A stretch of DNA of 64,000 nucleotides. Origin: Denitrobaculum sp965225735 (GTDB lineage: Bacteria > Pseudomonadota > Alphaproteobacteria > Kiloniellales > Kiloniellaceae). The notes beneath the pieces are model-generated. The model made no database searches and was not told the DNA's origin. It saw nothing but the letters and a program-made list of their open reading frames with translations. The DNA is taken from NCBI GenBank assembly GCA_965225735.1, contig CBDDBN010000026.1:310001-374000 (forward strand), in the 5' to 3' direction. Each line of letters opens with the position of its first letter. Positions within the stretch are counted from its first letter, which is position 1. This document shows positions 45,901-52,993 of this stretch, one piece after another. The translations under genes and the position numbers were made by a program.

Positions 45901-45922
45901 AGGAGAGCGGACCCGTGGTTGA
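42908..45922 (+). CDS. soxA: sarcosine oxidase subunit alpha
   Basis: A 1004-residue protein holding NAD+ and the folate-binding part of the sarcosine oxidase. An N-terminal ferredoxin-like domain (PVSFRFNGKVYQGFEGDTLASALLANGV region) leads to a Rossmann flavin/NAD domain with VLVVGGGPTGLAAALSAGRSGA near 175. The C-terminal ~380 residues are an aminomethyltransferase (GcvT-like) domain that makes 5,10-methylene-THF; CRDSLGVMDASTLGKIDIQGKDA and GITPYGTEAMHVLRAEKGF are visible. The ribosome site is weak and lies between a hairpin and the ATG. It overlaps soxG by 8 bp. Confidence 0.96.
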   Translation: MPARFRLSEGGRIDRSKPISFRFNGKVYQGFEGDTLASALLANGVHLVGRSFKYHRPRGIMSAGAEEANALIQVGEGARTDPNLRATQIELVDGLVASSQNCWPSVEFDVSIVNNLASRLIPSGFYYKTFMWPSSFWMTYEHAIRKAAGLGKAPEGPDPDNYDKTFAHCDVLVVGGGPTGLAAALSAGRSGARVILAEQDNALGGNLLSENGAEIEGQPALEWVETARAELEGLENVRVLTRTQCYGYFDHNFFGLMENLTDHLKDKPKNLPRHRLWKLRAKRVVLATGAIERPLVFSDNDRPGIMLASACRTYVNRFGVKPGKKAVVFTNNDGAYAAAIDLHKAGIQIAAIVDLRSDPEGPLTEQAREAGLPIMGNHAIIATAGDKRVKAVQVAPLREDGERVYGGGERIECDFVAVSGGWNPTVHLHSQSRGKILFDDNYACFVPGETAQESATAGACSGSFGLGTCLSQGHDTGLAAAAEAGFKAKGRKKAAPKAENSDFLPARWMWLVPGDKPLGHGGKHFVDAQNDVTAADLHLALREGYRSIEHVKRYTTTGMGTDQGKTSNVNAIGIVAGHFGCPIPDVGVTTFRPPYTPVTFGVFAGRDVGDLLDPVRKTPMHALHENAGAAFEDVGQWKRPWYFPLAGEDMHAAVNREVKACRDSLGVMDASTLGKIDIQGKDAAEFLNRVYTNAWLKLKVGACRYGLMLGEDGMVMDDGVTSRLGENHFLMTTTTGNAASVMAHLEEFLQTEWPELEVFLTSVTEQFATVSIAGPNARNLLAELTSDIDLSAEAFPFMTLREGTVAGIPARVFRISFTGDLSYEINVPASYGAALWQTVMTAGEKYGITPYGTEAMHVLRAEKGFIIVGQETDGSVTPFDLGMDWIVSKKKDFIGRRSLYRSDMSKDDRKQLVGLLTDVPETVLPEGAQLVEKVEDQPPMKMLGHVTSSYHSPNVGRSIAMALIKGGRARMGSKLYAPLADGKVITCTVTDVVFYDKEGERTRG

Positions 45923-46523
45923 GGCCTATCTCAGACAGAGCCCGCTGTCGCAGCTCGCCCTGCCCAGCCGCATCGCCGCCGAGCACGGCAACGTCGGCGT
46001 GGCCATGGCCGAACGCCAGTTCCGCCGCATCGTGAACCTGCGCGGCAACCCTAAGTCCGAGGATTTTCTCAAGGTCGTGAAGTCGGTCCTGGGCGCAGAC
46101 CTGCCCCTGACGCCCAACAGCGTCGCCAAGGGCAAGGACGCCACTCTGCTGTGGCTCGGCCCGGACGAATGGTGGGTGATCGCCGAAGCAGACGCGGCAG
46201 CCGTCGCCGATAAACTGCGCGAAGCTCTCGCCGGGCAGCATGCCTCGATCACGGATGTGGGCGAAGGCTACACCTGCATCGCGGTTTCCGGCACTTCGGC
46301 TGCGGATACTCTGGCCAAGGGTTGCCCGTTGGACTTCCACGACAGCGTCTTCGCGCCGGGCAGCTGCGCCCAGGGCGACATGGCCAAAGCGGCGGTGGTC
46401 TTCCACCGCCTGGAGGCTGACGCGCCGAGCTTCGAGATCTATGTCCGCAGCAGCTTCGCGGAATACCTCTGGCGCTGGATCGAGGACGCGGCGGGCGAAT
46501 ACGGAATGGCTGTCACGGGATAA
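45915..46523 (+). CDS. soxG: sarcosine oxidase subunit gamma
   Basis: A 202-residue subunit (PF04268) from GTG 45915, preceded by GGAG; the open frame to ATG 45891 would overlap soxA more deeply. The conserved EDFLKVVKSVLGADLPLTPN, TLLWLGPDEWWVI and RSSFAEYLWRWIEDAAGEYG are visible. It completes the heterotetramer BDAG order. A short GCGGGA/TCCCGC hairpin at 46528-46550 follows the stop and may help termination. Confidence 0.94.
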   Translation: MVEAYLRQSPLSQLALPSRIAAEHGNVGVAMAERQFRRIVNLRGNPKSEDFLKVVKSVLGADLPLTPNSVAKGKDATLLWLGPDEWWVIAEADAAAVADKLREALAGQHASITDVGEGYTCIAVSGTSAADTLAKGCPLDFHDSVFAPGSCAQGDMAKAAVVFHRLEADAPSFEIYVRSSFAEYLWRWIEDAAGEYGMAVTG

Positions 46524-46582
46524 GATGGCGGGATCTCTCAATGGTCCCGCGTGCACCGAGACTTCTTTGGCCGCGCTGCCGC

Positions 46583-47179
46583 TTACCCCCAACGCACACT
46601 CGATCCCGTTGAATAGAGTCCATCCGCGTCACCATCGTGTCCGCCGGATCCACCATAGGCGGCCTGCCAAAGTTCGCCACTGTTTGGGTCAGCTTGAGAA
46701 CGCGAAGAGCGTGGCGCATTTTTGGTTTCGCCCGCGGCAAAACCACCCTTACCCACTTTGGTCTGACCTTGGTAGCCGATGACCGAAAGGCCCGGCAGAA
46801 AATAAGACTTCAAAGCCGAACAGAGTTGGCCTGCAAAGGTCTGGTCGTTTAAGACCGGCGGCGCCTCGACGGTGCCCGCAGAAAAGCACGCATGTACGAC
46901 AACTGTGAGGTTTCTCTTGCCGACTGGAAAGTCGGCATCGATCAAGCGGTAGCAGACATCGCTCGCCGAAAGCATCCGATCGAACCACTGAATCTTGTTG
47001 GTCGCGCGCGCGGTACCACCTGCCGTGGTGTACTGGCCATGTGTGTAGAGGATCAGGCTATCGCCGTCTTTCAGGTCTTTGACCTGATCAAGCTTAATGA
47101 CCCAGGCGTTTGCGACGTCCTTGTAAAGGTCGACATCTTTCGCAAGATCATCGCTCAAGCAAAGCAGGTAGTTTCCCAA
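46583..47179 (-). CDS. caspase/CHAT-like (clan CD) cysteine-peptidase-fold protein
   Basis: About 198 residues from the TTG at 47179, which has a perfect GAGGAGG ribosome site overlapping the stop of the upstream oxygenase gene; an ATG at 47227 is also open. The beta-strand-HG pattern DSLILYTHGQY (H47) and later LTVVVHACFSAG (C98) reproduce the catalytic His-Cys dyad layout of clan CD peptidases (caspase, metacaspase, CHAT, C80). Length is right for a minimal p20-like domain with a glycine/serine-rich C-terminus. No effector domain is fused. Function unknown; protease activity is inferred only. Confidence 0.6.
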   Translation of the reverse strand: MGNYLLCLSDDLAKDVDLYKDVANAWVIKLDQVKDLKDGDSLILYTHGQYTTAGGTARATNKIQWFDRMLSASDVCYRLIDADFPVGKRNLTVVVHACFSAGTVEAPPVLNDQTFAGQLCSALKSYFLPGLSVIGYQGQTKVGKGGFAAGETKNAPRSSRSQADPNSGELWQAAYGGSGGHDGDADGLYSTGSSVRWG

Positions 47180-47189
47180 TTCAGCCTCC

Positions 47190-47993
47190 TCAATGCCCGA
47201 TCGAGAAATTGTTCTTTCCATTCGCATCCCGCCCCCGCACCAGATGAAGCGGCCGCACGCCGTAGCCCTGCGCCGGATGCTGTTTGCCGATTTCCGCGCC
47301 CAAGGCGTGATCGTAGAGCGAGGTGGCGGGCATGAGGCGGACGATAAAGGCGGCGCGGCGCTGGTCGGTCCGATTGGCGCTGGACCCGTGGATCATATAG
47401 ACATCGTGGAATGACATCTGCCCCGCCTCCAGGATCAGATCCTCCGCCGTGGCCTCGTCGAACTGGTCGGCGTCACAGACCAGATTGATGGTCTTGTCGT
47501 CCCCCTCGATCCAGGAATGCGAATAGAGTTTGTGCGCCCGGTGCGATCCAGGAATGAAGCGCATGGGTCCATTCTCCGGCGTCACATCGTCCAGCGGAAT
47601 CCAGATGGTCAGGGTTTCCAGCGGCCGGATTGGATAGTACTCACCGTCCTGGTGCCAGGGCGTTTCCTTACCGTTGTGCGCAGGCTTTCCGAAGATGGTC
47701 GTGCCCCAGAGGATAATGTCCTCGCCGATCAGCTGCGCGGCAATCTCCATCAACTCCGGCCGGGTCGCGAACTCCAGCCACTTCTCGGAACCGATCACGC
47801 CCTGGGATCCGCCATTGGTCTGGTGCGGCGCCAGCATAATGTCGCTCTCGAGATGAGCATTGCGCGCCAGCAGCGCGTCATATTCCTCGCGCATCTCCGC
47901 GACGACCGAATCAGGCAAGCGGTAGGTCGGCACCACCCAACCCTTTTCCTGAAAGCCTCGCAGTTCTTCCGCGTTCAAAGCTGTCGCCGTCAT
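47190..47993 (-). CDS. phytanoyl-CoA dioxygenase (PhyH)-like oxygenase
   Basis: A 267-residue Fe(II)/2-oxoglutarate oxygenase from ATG 47993 with an AGGGAGG ribosome site; a longer open frame to 48107 lacks one. The ligands are H114-Q-D116 (TPWHQDGEYY) and H202 (VYMIHGSSANR), with the 2-oxoglutarate arginine R213. PMRFIPGSHRAHKLY is a conserved PhyH stretch. Length is typical of PF05721. Substrate unknown; members include ectoine hydroxylase and many natural-product hydroxylases. Its stop overlaps the ribosome site of the caspase-like gene, so the two are coupled. Confidence 0.85.
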   Translation of the reverse strand: MTATALNAEELRGFQEKGWVVPTYRLPDSVVAEMREEYDALLARNAHLESDIMLAPHQTNGGSQGVIGSEKWLEFATRPELMEIAAQLIGEDIILWGTTIFGKPAHNGKETPWHQDGEYYPIRPLETLTIWIPLDDVTPENGPMRFIPGSHRAHKLYSHSWIEGDDKTINLVCDADQFDEATAEDLILEAGQMSFHDVYMIHGSSANRTDQRRAAFIVRLMPATSLYDHALGAEIGKQHPAQGYGVRPLHLVRGRDANGKNNFSIGH

Positions 47994-48350
47994 TTCGCCT
48001 CCCTTCCTATCGCGAGAAGCAAAACACAACTGCCGCATCATCTGCAGCAAAAAATCAGGGTGCACATTTGTCGCACCTCTAGCCTTACGTGAATTGACCT
48101 GAATCAACGCGCCTACCTTAGATATGTCCTCTTCTCCATCTGCCCAGCGGGATCCTCACCCCTCAATGGCCGCTCTTTTCAGTCTCGATCCACTCCGCTG
48201 TTTCGCCCTAAAGGGCTGATGGATGTTTCCTGTTGAGCCTTCGGGTTCCGCAAGGGGGTGGTCTTGTCCGGATGACGGCCGACCGCAGGGCTGATCAATG
48301 AACCAGGATGCTTCCACCCGACCGAAAGGGCGGAGCGAAACGGAGATGAC
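47994..48350. other. divergent intergenic region
   Basis: 357 bases between the PhyH gene (minus) and an outer-membrane protein gene (plus). The right half contains GC-rich short stems (GCCCTAAAGGGC near 48206 and CCGAAAGGG near 48320) in the leader of the outer-membrane gene. I compared it by eye with glycine and other known riboswitch cores and could not make a convincing match. Confidence 0.4.
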
Positions 48351-49298
48351 ATGAACATTAGGCGTTGCAGATCCGCGGTCTGTTTCACCGCGCTCTCGGC
48401 TTTCCTCACGGCGGGCGCACTGTCCCAGCCAAGCCTTGCATCGGAGGATTTCTTCAATCCCTTCGGCTTCGAGCTGAAAGGCTCGCTTGGCGAAAACGGC
48501 CACAGCCGTTACGTCGCGCCGCTGACCAACCCAATCTTCAATGAAACACCGCACATCACGACAGAAGCCCGCGCCTTTTACTTCTACCACGCTCTGCCGA
48601 ACGACTTCGTGACCGGCGGCGGCGATGTCAATCTCGCTGCGCTACAGCTTCGCGTCGCCATCACCGACCGGCTCGGCTTCATCGCCACCAAAGACGGCTA
48701 CGCCGACTTCGATTTCGATGAGGTTCTGCCGGACGAATCCGGCTTCGCGAACGTCGCACTCGGTTTCAAGTATGCCCTGATCTCCCGGCCCGAGGACGAG
48801 ACCATTCTGACCGCCGGCCTGCGCTATGAAATCCCCATCAACGACCTGGAGACGGGCGGTATCGAGCTGCAGGGCGACGGCGACGGCTTCCTCAATCCCT
48901 TCCTGACCGGCTCGACCGTCTTCGGCGACTTCGGCCTGCAGGCCAGCATCGGCGCTAACCTGGCCCTTGATACGGACGAAGACACCTCGATCCTGCACTA
49001 CTCCCTGCACGGTGACTACGAACTCTTCGAGGGTTTCTTCCCACTCATCGAACTGAACGGCTTCACCGCCATCGACAACGGCAAGCGCCTGACCGGCGCC
49101 CTGGGCGATCTGGACGGTGTCGACGTGCTCAACTTCGGCAGTGAAGACCGCGACACGACAATCACCGTCGGCGGCGGCTTCCGCTACCGCTTCGACGACA
49201 ACGTCCAACTCGGCCTGGGCGCGGAAACCCCCATCACCGACAAGGACGATACGATCTTCGACTACCGGGTCTACGTGGATCTGGTGCTGTCGATGTAG
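48351..49298 (+). CDS. outer membrane beta-barrel-like protein
   Basis: A 315-residue exported protein with a signal peptide (cleaved near SLASEDF). The mature part is a series of amphipathic strands ending in YRVYVDLVLSM, typical of an outer-membrane barrel, with repeated GLRYEI, GFKYAL and GFRYRF strand motifs. It resembles the PF13557-like group of small barrels of unknown substrate. The GGAGATGAC ribosome site is close to the ATG. No partner genes are adjacent. Confidence 0.72.
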   Translation: MNIRRCRSAVCFTALSAFLTAGALSQPSLASEDFFNPFGFELKGSLGENGHSRYVAPLTNPIFNETPHITTEARAFYFYHALPNDFVTGGGDVNLAALQLRVAITDRLGFIATKDGYADFDFDEVLPDESGFANVALGFKYALISRPEDETILTAGLRYEIPINDLETGGIELQGDGDGFLNPFLTGSTVFGDFGLQASIGANLALDTDEDTSILHYSLHGDYELFEGFFPLIELNGFTAIDNGKRLTGALGDLDGVDVLNFGSEDRDTTITVGGGFRYRFDDNVQLGLGAETPITDKDDTIFDYRVYVDLVLSM

Positions 49299-49321
49299 GG
49301 AAACACGAAGGGGGATTTATC

Positions 49322-49342
49322 TTGGGGGACTCAGTCCCCCAA
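49322..49342. terminator. hairpin between convergent genes
   Basis: TTGGGGGA at 49322-49329, loop CTCAG, TCCCCCAA at 49335-49342. It sits 23 bases after the outer-membrane gene and 8 bases before the end of the minus-strand YaaC-like gene, so it may serve both. T-runs are short. Confidence 0.5.
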
Positions 49343-49350
49343 ACCCCCAA

Positions 49351-50478
49351 TTACCTGTAATCAATGGAGTGGGCAATCATCGAAGGAAATTCTTTTAGAA
49401 CAGTATCTAAGAATTTGTCTATTATTGCTAGGCACTTATCATCTGAAACTATATTTTCCGACATTGATCTTGATAATGCATACTGCCAAATTTGCGGTTT
49501 GTACCTTACTAATGAACTAAGTAAAAAGCAGCCTATGTATTGAAGAGAAAACTCATCCAAGCATACACTTTTAATAGGTTGAATAACATACGGGCTTTTC
49601 TGATCTATGCCACCCGAGAGAGGAGGGATGATACTAGCCAAATCGGCTCTTTTTTCACGTCCTGCTTTCAATGAAAACCTATTCTCATGAGAAATGTAAT
49701 TTTCATCGGAAAATTCACTCACAGCCGACTTGTCAATATTCGCAAAATCCAAATTAGTTTTACCAAACGCGACACGTGCATCTTCAAGGCACCAGTTTTC
49801 CAAGAATGGATATTCGCGCCTTAGATTCTCAACAACCCTTATCAACGCCTCTCTACTGTCGAACGTCTCGGGCTCTAACACTCTAAAACTGTAACTATTC
49901 TCGTCATTAGAGGCCTGAAGAATATCCACAGCGATGACGTTAGGACGCTCGCTAAACGTTTTGAAAAAAAGATTCTCAAGTGATGGAATTCTCGAAAAGA
50001 CGTCTTTTAGCGAAAACTGGTGCCGAGCTAAATCTTTTGCTTGATGGAAAGGTTTAGATATCCAAGTCGGCGTCAAATCAGTAAAAAACCATATCCGTCC
50101 AAGTGGAGCAACAGCAGCATTAAATCTCTGGAACGCACCATCGTTCTCAATCTTAACGCAAAGCTCTTCGATACGAGAATTTGAAGTAGAAGCGTCAGTT
50201 AAACCGTGCGATCGTTTAAACGTCTCCAATTTTTGCAGGCTACGCGCTAAAGCCAGCGCGTTTGCAAATCCAACAACACCATAAAATGTTTGGAGAGGTC
50301 GTATTTCAATTGGTGACGACGATGCGGCCTCAAAAAACATTCTACCTTGTTTTAAGCAAACAGAAATTTCAGCAACAATTGCCGCAGATGGTTCTCTGTC
50401 TACACTGCTCTTAATCACTTGTTTGAGATTCGATGTGCTCTCAAGAAATTTTATGTCATACCAATCAAAGTCACCCAT
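49351..50478 (-). CDS. YaaC-like protein in AT-rich islet
   Basis: A 375-residue protein in DNA that is visibly more AT-rich than its neighbours. The N-terminal CLKQGRMFFEAASSSPIEIR followed by LQTFYGVVGFANALALARS, and the C-terminal FLLSSLVRYKPQIWQYALS, match my memory of YaaC family proteins (PF14175). Their function is unknown; some distantly related proteins occur beside restriction or toxin genes. It stands between an outer-membrane gene and an ABC transporter, and composition suggests recent acquisition. Confidence 0.68.
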   Translation of the reverse strand: MGDFDWYDIKFLESTSNLKQVIKSSVDREPSAAIVAEISVCLKQGRMFFEAASSSPIEIRPLQTFYGVVGFANALALARSLQKLETFKRSHGLTDASTSNSRIEELCVKIENDGAFQRFNAAVAPLGRIWFFTDLTPTWISKPFHQAKDLARHQFSLKDVFSRIPSLENLFFKTFSERPNVIAVDILQASNDENSYSFRVLEPETFDSREALIRVVENLRREYPFLENWCLEDARVAFGKTNLDFANIDKSAVSEFSDENYISHENRFSLKAGREKRADLASIIPPLSGGIDQKSPYVIQPIKSVCLDEFSLQYIGCFLLSSLVRYKPQIWQYALSRSMSENIVSDDKCLAIIDKFLDTVLKEFPSMIAHSIDYR

Positions 50479-50554
50479 TCTCGGCCACCCTCAAAAAGCT
50501 CTTTCGATATCAGTCCTCATAAGTATGAACCACGTGCTCTCGGACTGCTTACAT

Positions 50555-52465
50555 TTAAGCGGTCCGTTCCGTTTTACGTTCACACGCCTCATCGTCTTCC
50601 GTGCCGATGAAGCCGCCCGACTGCCGTGACCAGAAGCCAGCGTAGAGACCGCCGAGTTCCAGCAGTTCCGCGTGGGTGCCCTGCTCCGCGATGCGGCCGT
50701 CGTCTAGAACGATGATCCGGTCCATGCGTTGGATCGTCGAGAGACGGTGAGCGATGGCGATCACCGTCTTTTCCGCCATCAGGCTGCCCAGGGCCGACTG
50801 GATCAGGCCTTCGGCTTCTGAATCCAGCGCCGAGGTGGCTTCGTCCAGCACCAGGATCGGGGCGTCCTTAAGGACTGCCCGGGCCAGAGCGATCCGCTGG
50901 CGCTGACCGCCCGAGAGCTTCACGCCCCGCTCGCCCACGTGGGCGTCATAGCCGCTTCGGCCCTTGGGGTCGGACAGGCCGGCGATAAAGTCGTCGGCGT
51001 AGACCAGCCGCGCCGCCCGGCGCATCTCGGCCTCGCTGGCCTCCGGCTTGCCGTAGAGGATGTTATCCCGCACGGAACGGTGCAGCAGCGCCGTATCCTG
51101 GGTCACCACCGAGATCGAACGGCGCAGGGAATCCTGCGTCACTCCGGCGATGTCCTGACCGTCGATCTCGATCACCCCGCCTTCCACGTCATAAAAACGC
51201 AGCAGCAGATTGATAAGGGTCGACTTGCCGGCACCCGAGCGCCCGACCAGGCCGACCCGTTCGCCTGGCCGGATCTCCAGGTCGATTCCGTGCAGACCGC
51301 CGGCGATGGGCGCCTTGCCATCGGACGATCCTTCGCTCTGATGCGCGGCATCCCGGCCATAAAGGTGCAGAACCTGCCGGAAGCGGATGGCGCCCCCGTT
51401 CAGAGCCAGCTCGGGCGCCGCCGGCACATCCACCACGCCGTGCGGCTGGGAGATGGTCTCCATGCCCTCCTTGATGATCCCGGCGTTCTGGAACAGCTGC
51501 GAGGTTACCCACATGATCCAGCCGGTCATGGCGTTCAGCCGCAGGGTCAAGGCCGCCGCCGAAGCCACCGTGCCCAGCGTGGTGTTGCCCTGCTGCCAGA
51601 ACCAGACGGCCGCGCCAACCGTGGTCACGATCAGGATGCCGTTCAGGACCGCCAGTCCCGCCGTCATGTGGGTCATTCGCTGCAGCAGACGCGCGAAGCG
51701 CAGCCGGTGGATGGCCATGGCCGTGCGGGCGTAGGCTTCCTCCCGCGCCGCGTGGGCGAAGAGCTTCACCGTTTGCATGTTGGTGTAGGAATCCACGATC
51801 CGCCCGGTCACCAGCGAACGCGCGTCCGACATGCGCTTCGAGGCAACGCCGATCCTGGGCACGAGCAGATAGAGCAACGTGATATAGGCGGCCAACCAGA
51901 CCGTGATCGGCAGGATCAGCCGCTCATCCGCGTTGACCAGAATCAGCGCCGCGCCCAGCACATAGGCCGCCGCGTACCAGATCGCCTCGAAGAACATATA
52001 GGTCGAGTCTTCCACCGCCGGCCCGGTCTGCATCACCCGGTTGGCGATCCGTCCGGCGAAATCGTTCTGGAAGAAACCGACCGACTGCCCCAGCAGATGC
52101 CGGTGCGCGCGCCAGCGCACCTGGTCCAGCAGGTTCACAGACATGCCGTGGTTCAACAGGCCGATGCTGCCCACGATCACCAGGGGCCGCGCAATCAGGA
52201 TCAGAAGGACGACCACCGCCAGTTCGATCCCGTGGTGCACCGAGAAGCTCTCCGGCCCGCTCGCTGCCATCAGATCGACCAGCCGCCCGGCGTAATAGAT
52301 CAGGCCGGTCTCGATCAGCGCGACGGAAAGGCTCATCACCGAGACCGCCGCCAGCACGCCTCGGAAAGGCTTCAAATTGTCGAGCAGATAGGGCCACAGC
52401 CGGTCGGGCGGCGTGGCCTCGACGCGTTTAAAGGGATCGATAAAGGATTCTAACCAACGGAGCAT
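50555..52465 (-). CDS. ABC exporter, fused permease and ATPase
   Basis: A 636-residue half-transporter. Six membrane helices (residues ~35-340, beginning LLDNLKPFRGVLAAVSVMSLSVALIE) are followed by an ATPase with Walker A GLVGRSGAGKSTL near 430, the ABC signature KLSGGQRQRIALARA, Walker B LVLDEATSALD and the switch histidine AIAHRLSTI. It resembles MsbA/lipid or multidrug exporters. As a homodimer it would act in the inner membrane; the substrate is unknown. A 76-bp gap separates it from the YaaC-like gene. Confidence 0.93.
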   Translation of the reverse strand: MLRWLESFIDPFKRVEATPPDRLWPYLLDNLKPFRGVLAAVSVMSLSVALIETGLIYYAGRLVDLMAASGPESFSVHHGIELAVVVLLILIARPLVIVGSIGLLNHGMSVNLLDQVRWRAHRHLLGQSVGFFQNDFAGRIANRVMQTGPAVEDSTYMFFEAIWYAAAYVLGAALILVNADERLILPITVWLAAYITLLYLLVPRIGVASKRMSDARSLVTGRIVDSYTNMQTVKLFAHAAREEAYARTAMAIHRLRFARLLQRMTHMTAGLAVLNGILIVTTVGAAVWFWQQGNTTLGTVASAAALTLRLNAMTGWIMWVTSQLFQNAGIIKEGMETISQPHGVVDVPAAPELALNGGAIRFRQVLHLYGRDAAHQSEGSSDGKAPIAGGLHGIDLEIRPGERVGLVGRSGAGKSTLINLLLRFYDVEGGVIEIDGQDIAGVTQDSLRRSISVVTQDTALLHRSVRDNILYGKPEASEAEMRRAARLVYADDFIAGLSDPKGRSGYDAHVGERGVKLSGGQRQRIALARAVLKDAPILVLDEATSALDSEAEGLIQSALGSLMAEKTVIAIAHRLSTIQRMDRIIVLDDGRIAEQGTHAELLELGGLYAGFWSRQSGGFIGTEDDEACERKTERTA

Positions 52466-52918
52466 GATCTCGTTTCCTGCATCGCGATGACGGGAACTGC
52501 AGGACGCAGTCGCTCGTCATGTCTAAAGCTGATGGTGAAGTTGAGATGGATGAAAATCCGGCGGGGTCGAGACGATGGCACAATCCGCTCAAAGCGGGGG
52601 CCAAGTCCGAGCCAGTACCGGTTCGAAGGCGGATCCGCCCCCGAAGGGCGAAATCACCGGGTGAGGTAAAGTTCGCGCATCATTTTCATCGACATGCTCC
52701 AATTAGAGCGCTTCGCGTTCTTACTTACAGACGCCGCCTTGAAACTTGCGTTCTAAATCAGCAGGAGGCTGATTGAGAGGCAGCGAGTTTCGAGCCAGAT
52801 AAACCCGATATGCTCAAGTGCGAGCAGGAAGCTATACGATCCAGACGGGAAAGTCGAGAGCCTAAAATACTATCGCACGGAGACATTTCTGTGGCGGACG
52901 GACATCGGCCCAACGCAC
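52466..52918. other. non-coding stretch with no convincing gene
   Basis: About 450 bases between the start of the ABC exporter and the phoD terminator. Open frames from 52519 and 52810 lack ribosome sites and give arginine-rich compositions typical of random GC-rich DNA. I see a short stem AATCAGC/GCTGATT near 52757 but nothing else that I can support. It probably contains the promoter of the ABC gene. Confidence 0.5.
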
Positions 52919-52955
52919 CAAAAAGAAAAACGGAGGACCCGACAGGATCCTCCGT
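52919..52955 (-). terminator. rho-independent terminator of phoD
   Basis: Read on the minus strand, an 11-bp stem ACGGAGGATCC / GGGTCCTCCGT (one G-T pair) with loop TGTC is followed by a T-rich tract (TTTTCTTTTT). It starts 39 bases after the phoD stop. The stem and flanking bases are nearly identical to the terminator at 54725-54758. Confidence 0.9.
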
Positions 52956-52993
52956 TGAAGTTGACGGGGGTAATTTTACGTACGGCGCGAGTG

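Noticed and set aside
48200..48350. possible glycine-type riboswitch before the outer-membrane gene
   Set aside because: CCGAAAGGG and GGAG words are present, but the expected core stems do not form.
52519..52776. 85-residue frame in the gap before phoD
   Set aside because: No ribosome site and an arginine-rich random-like composition.
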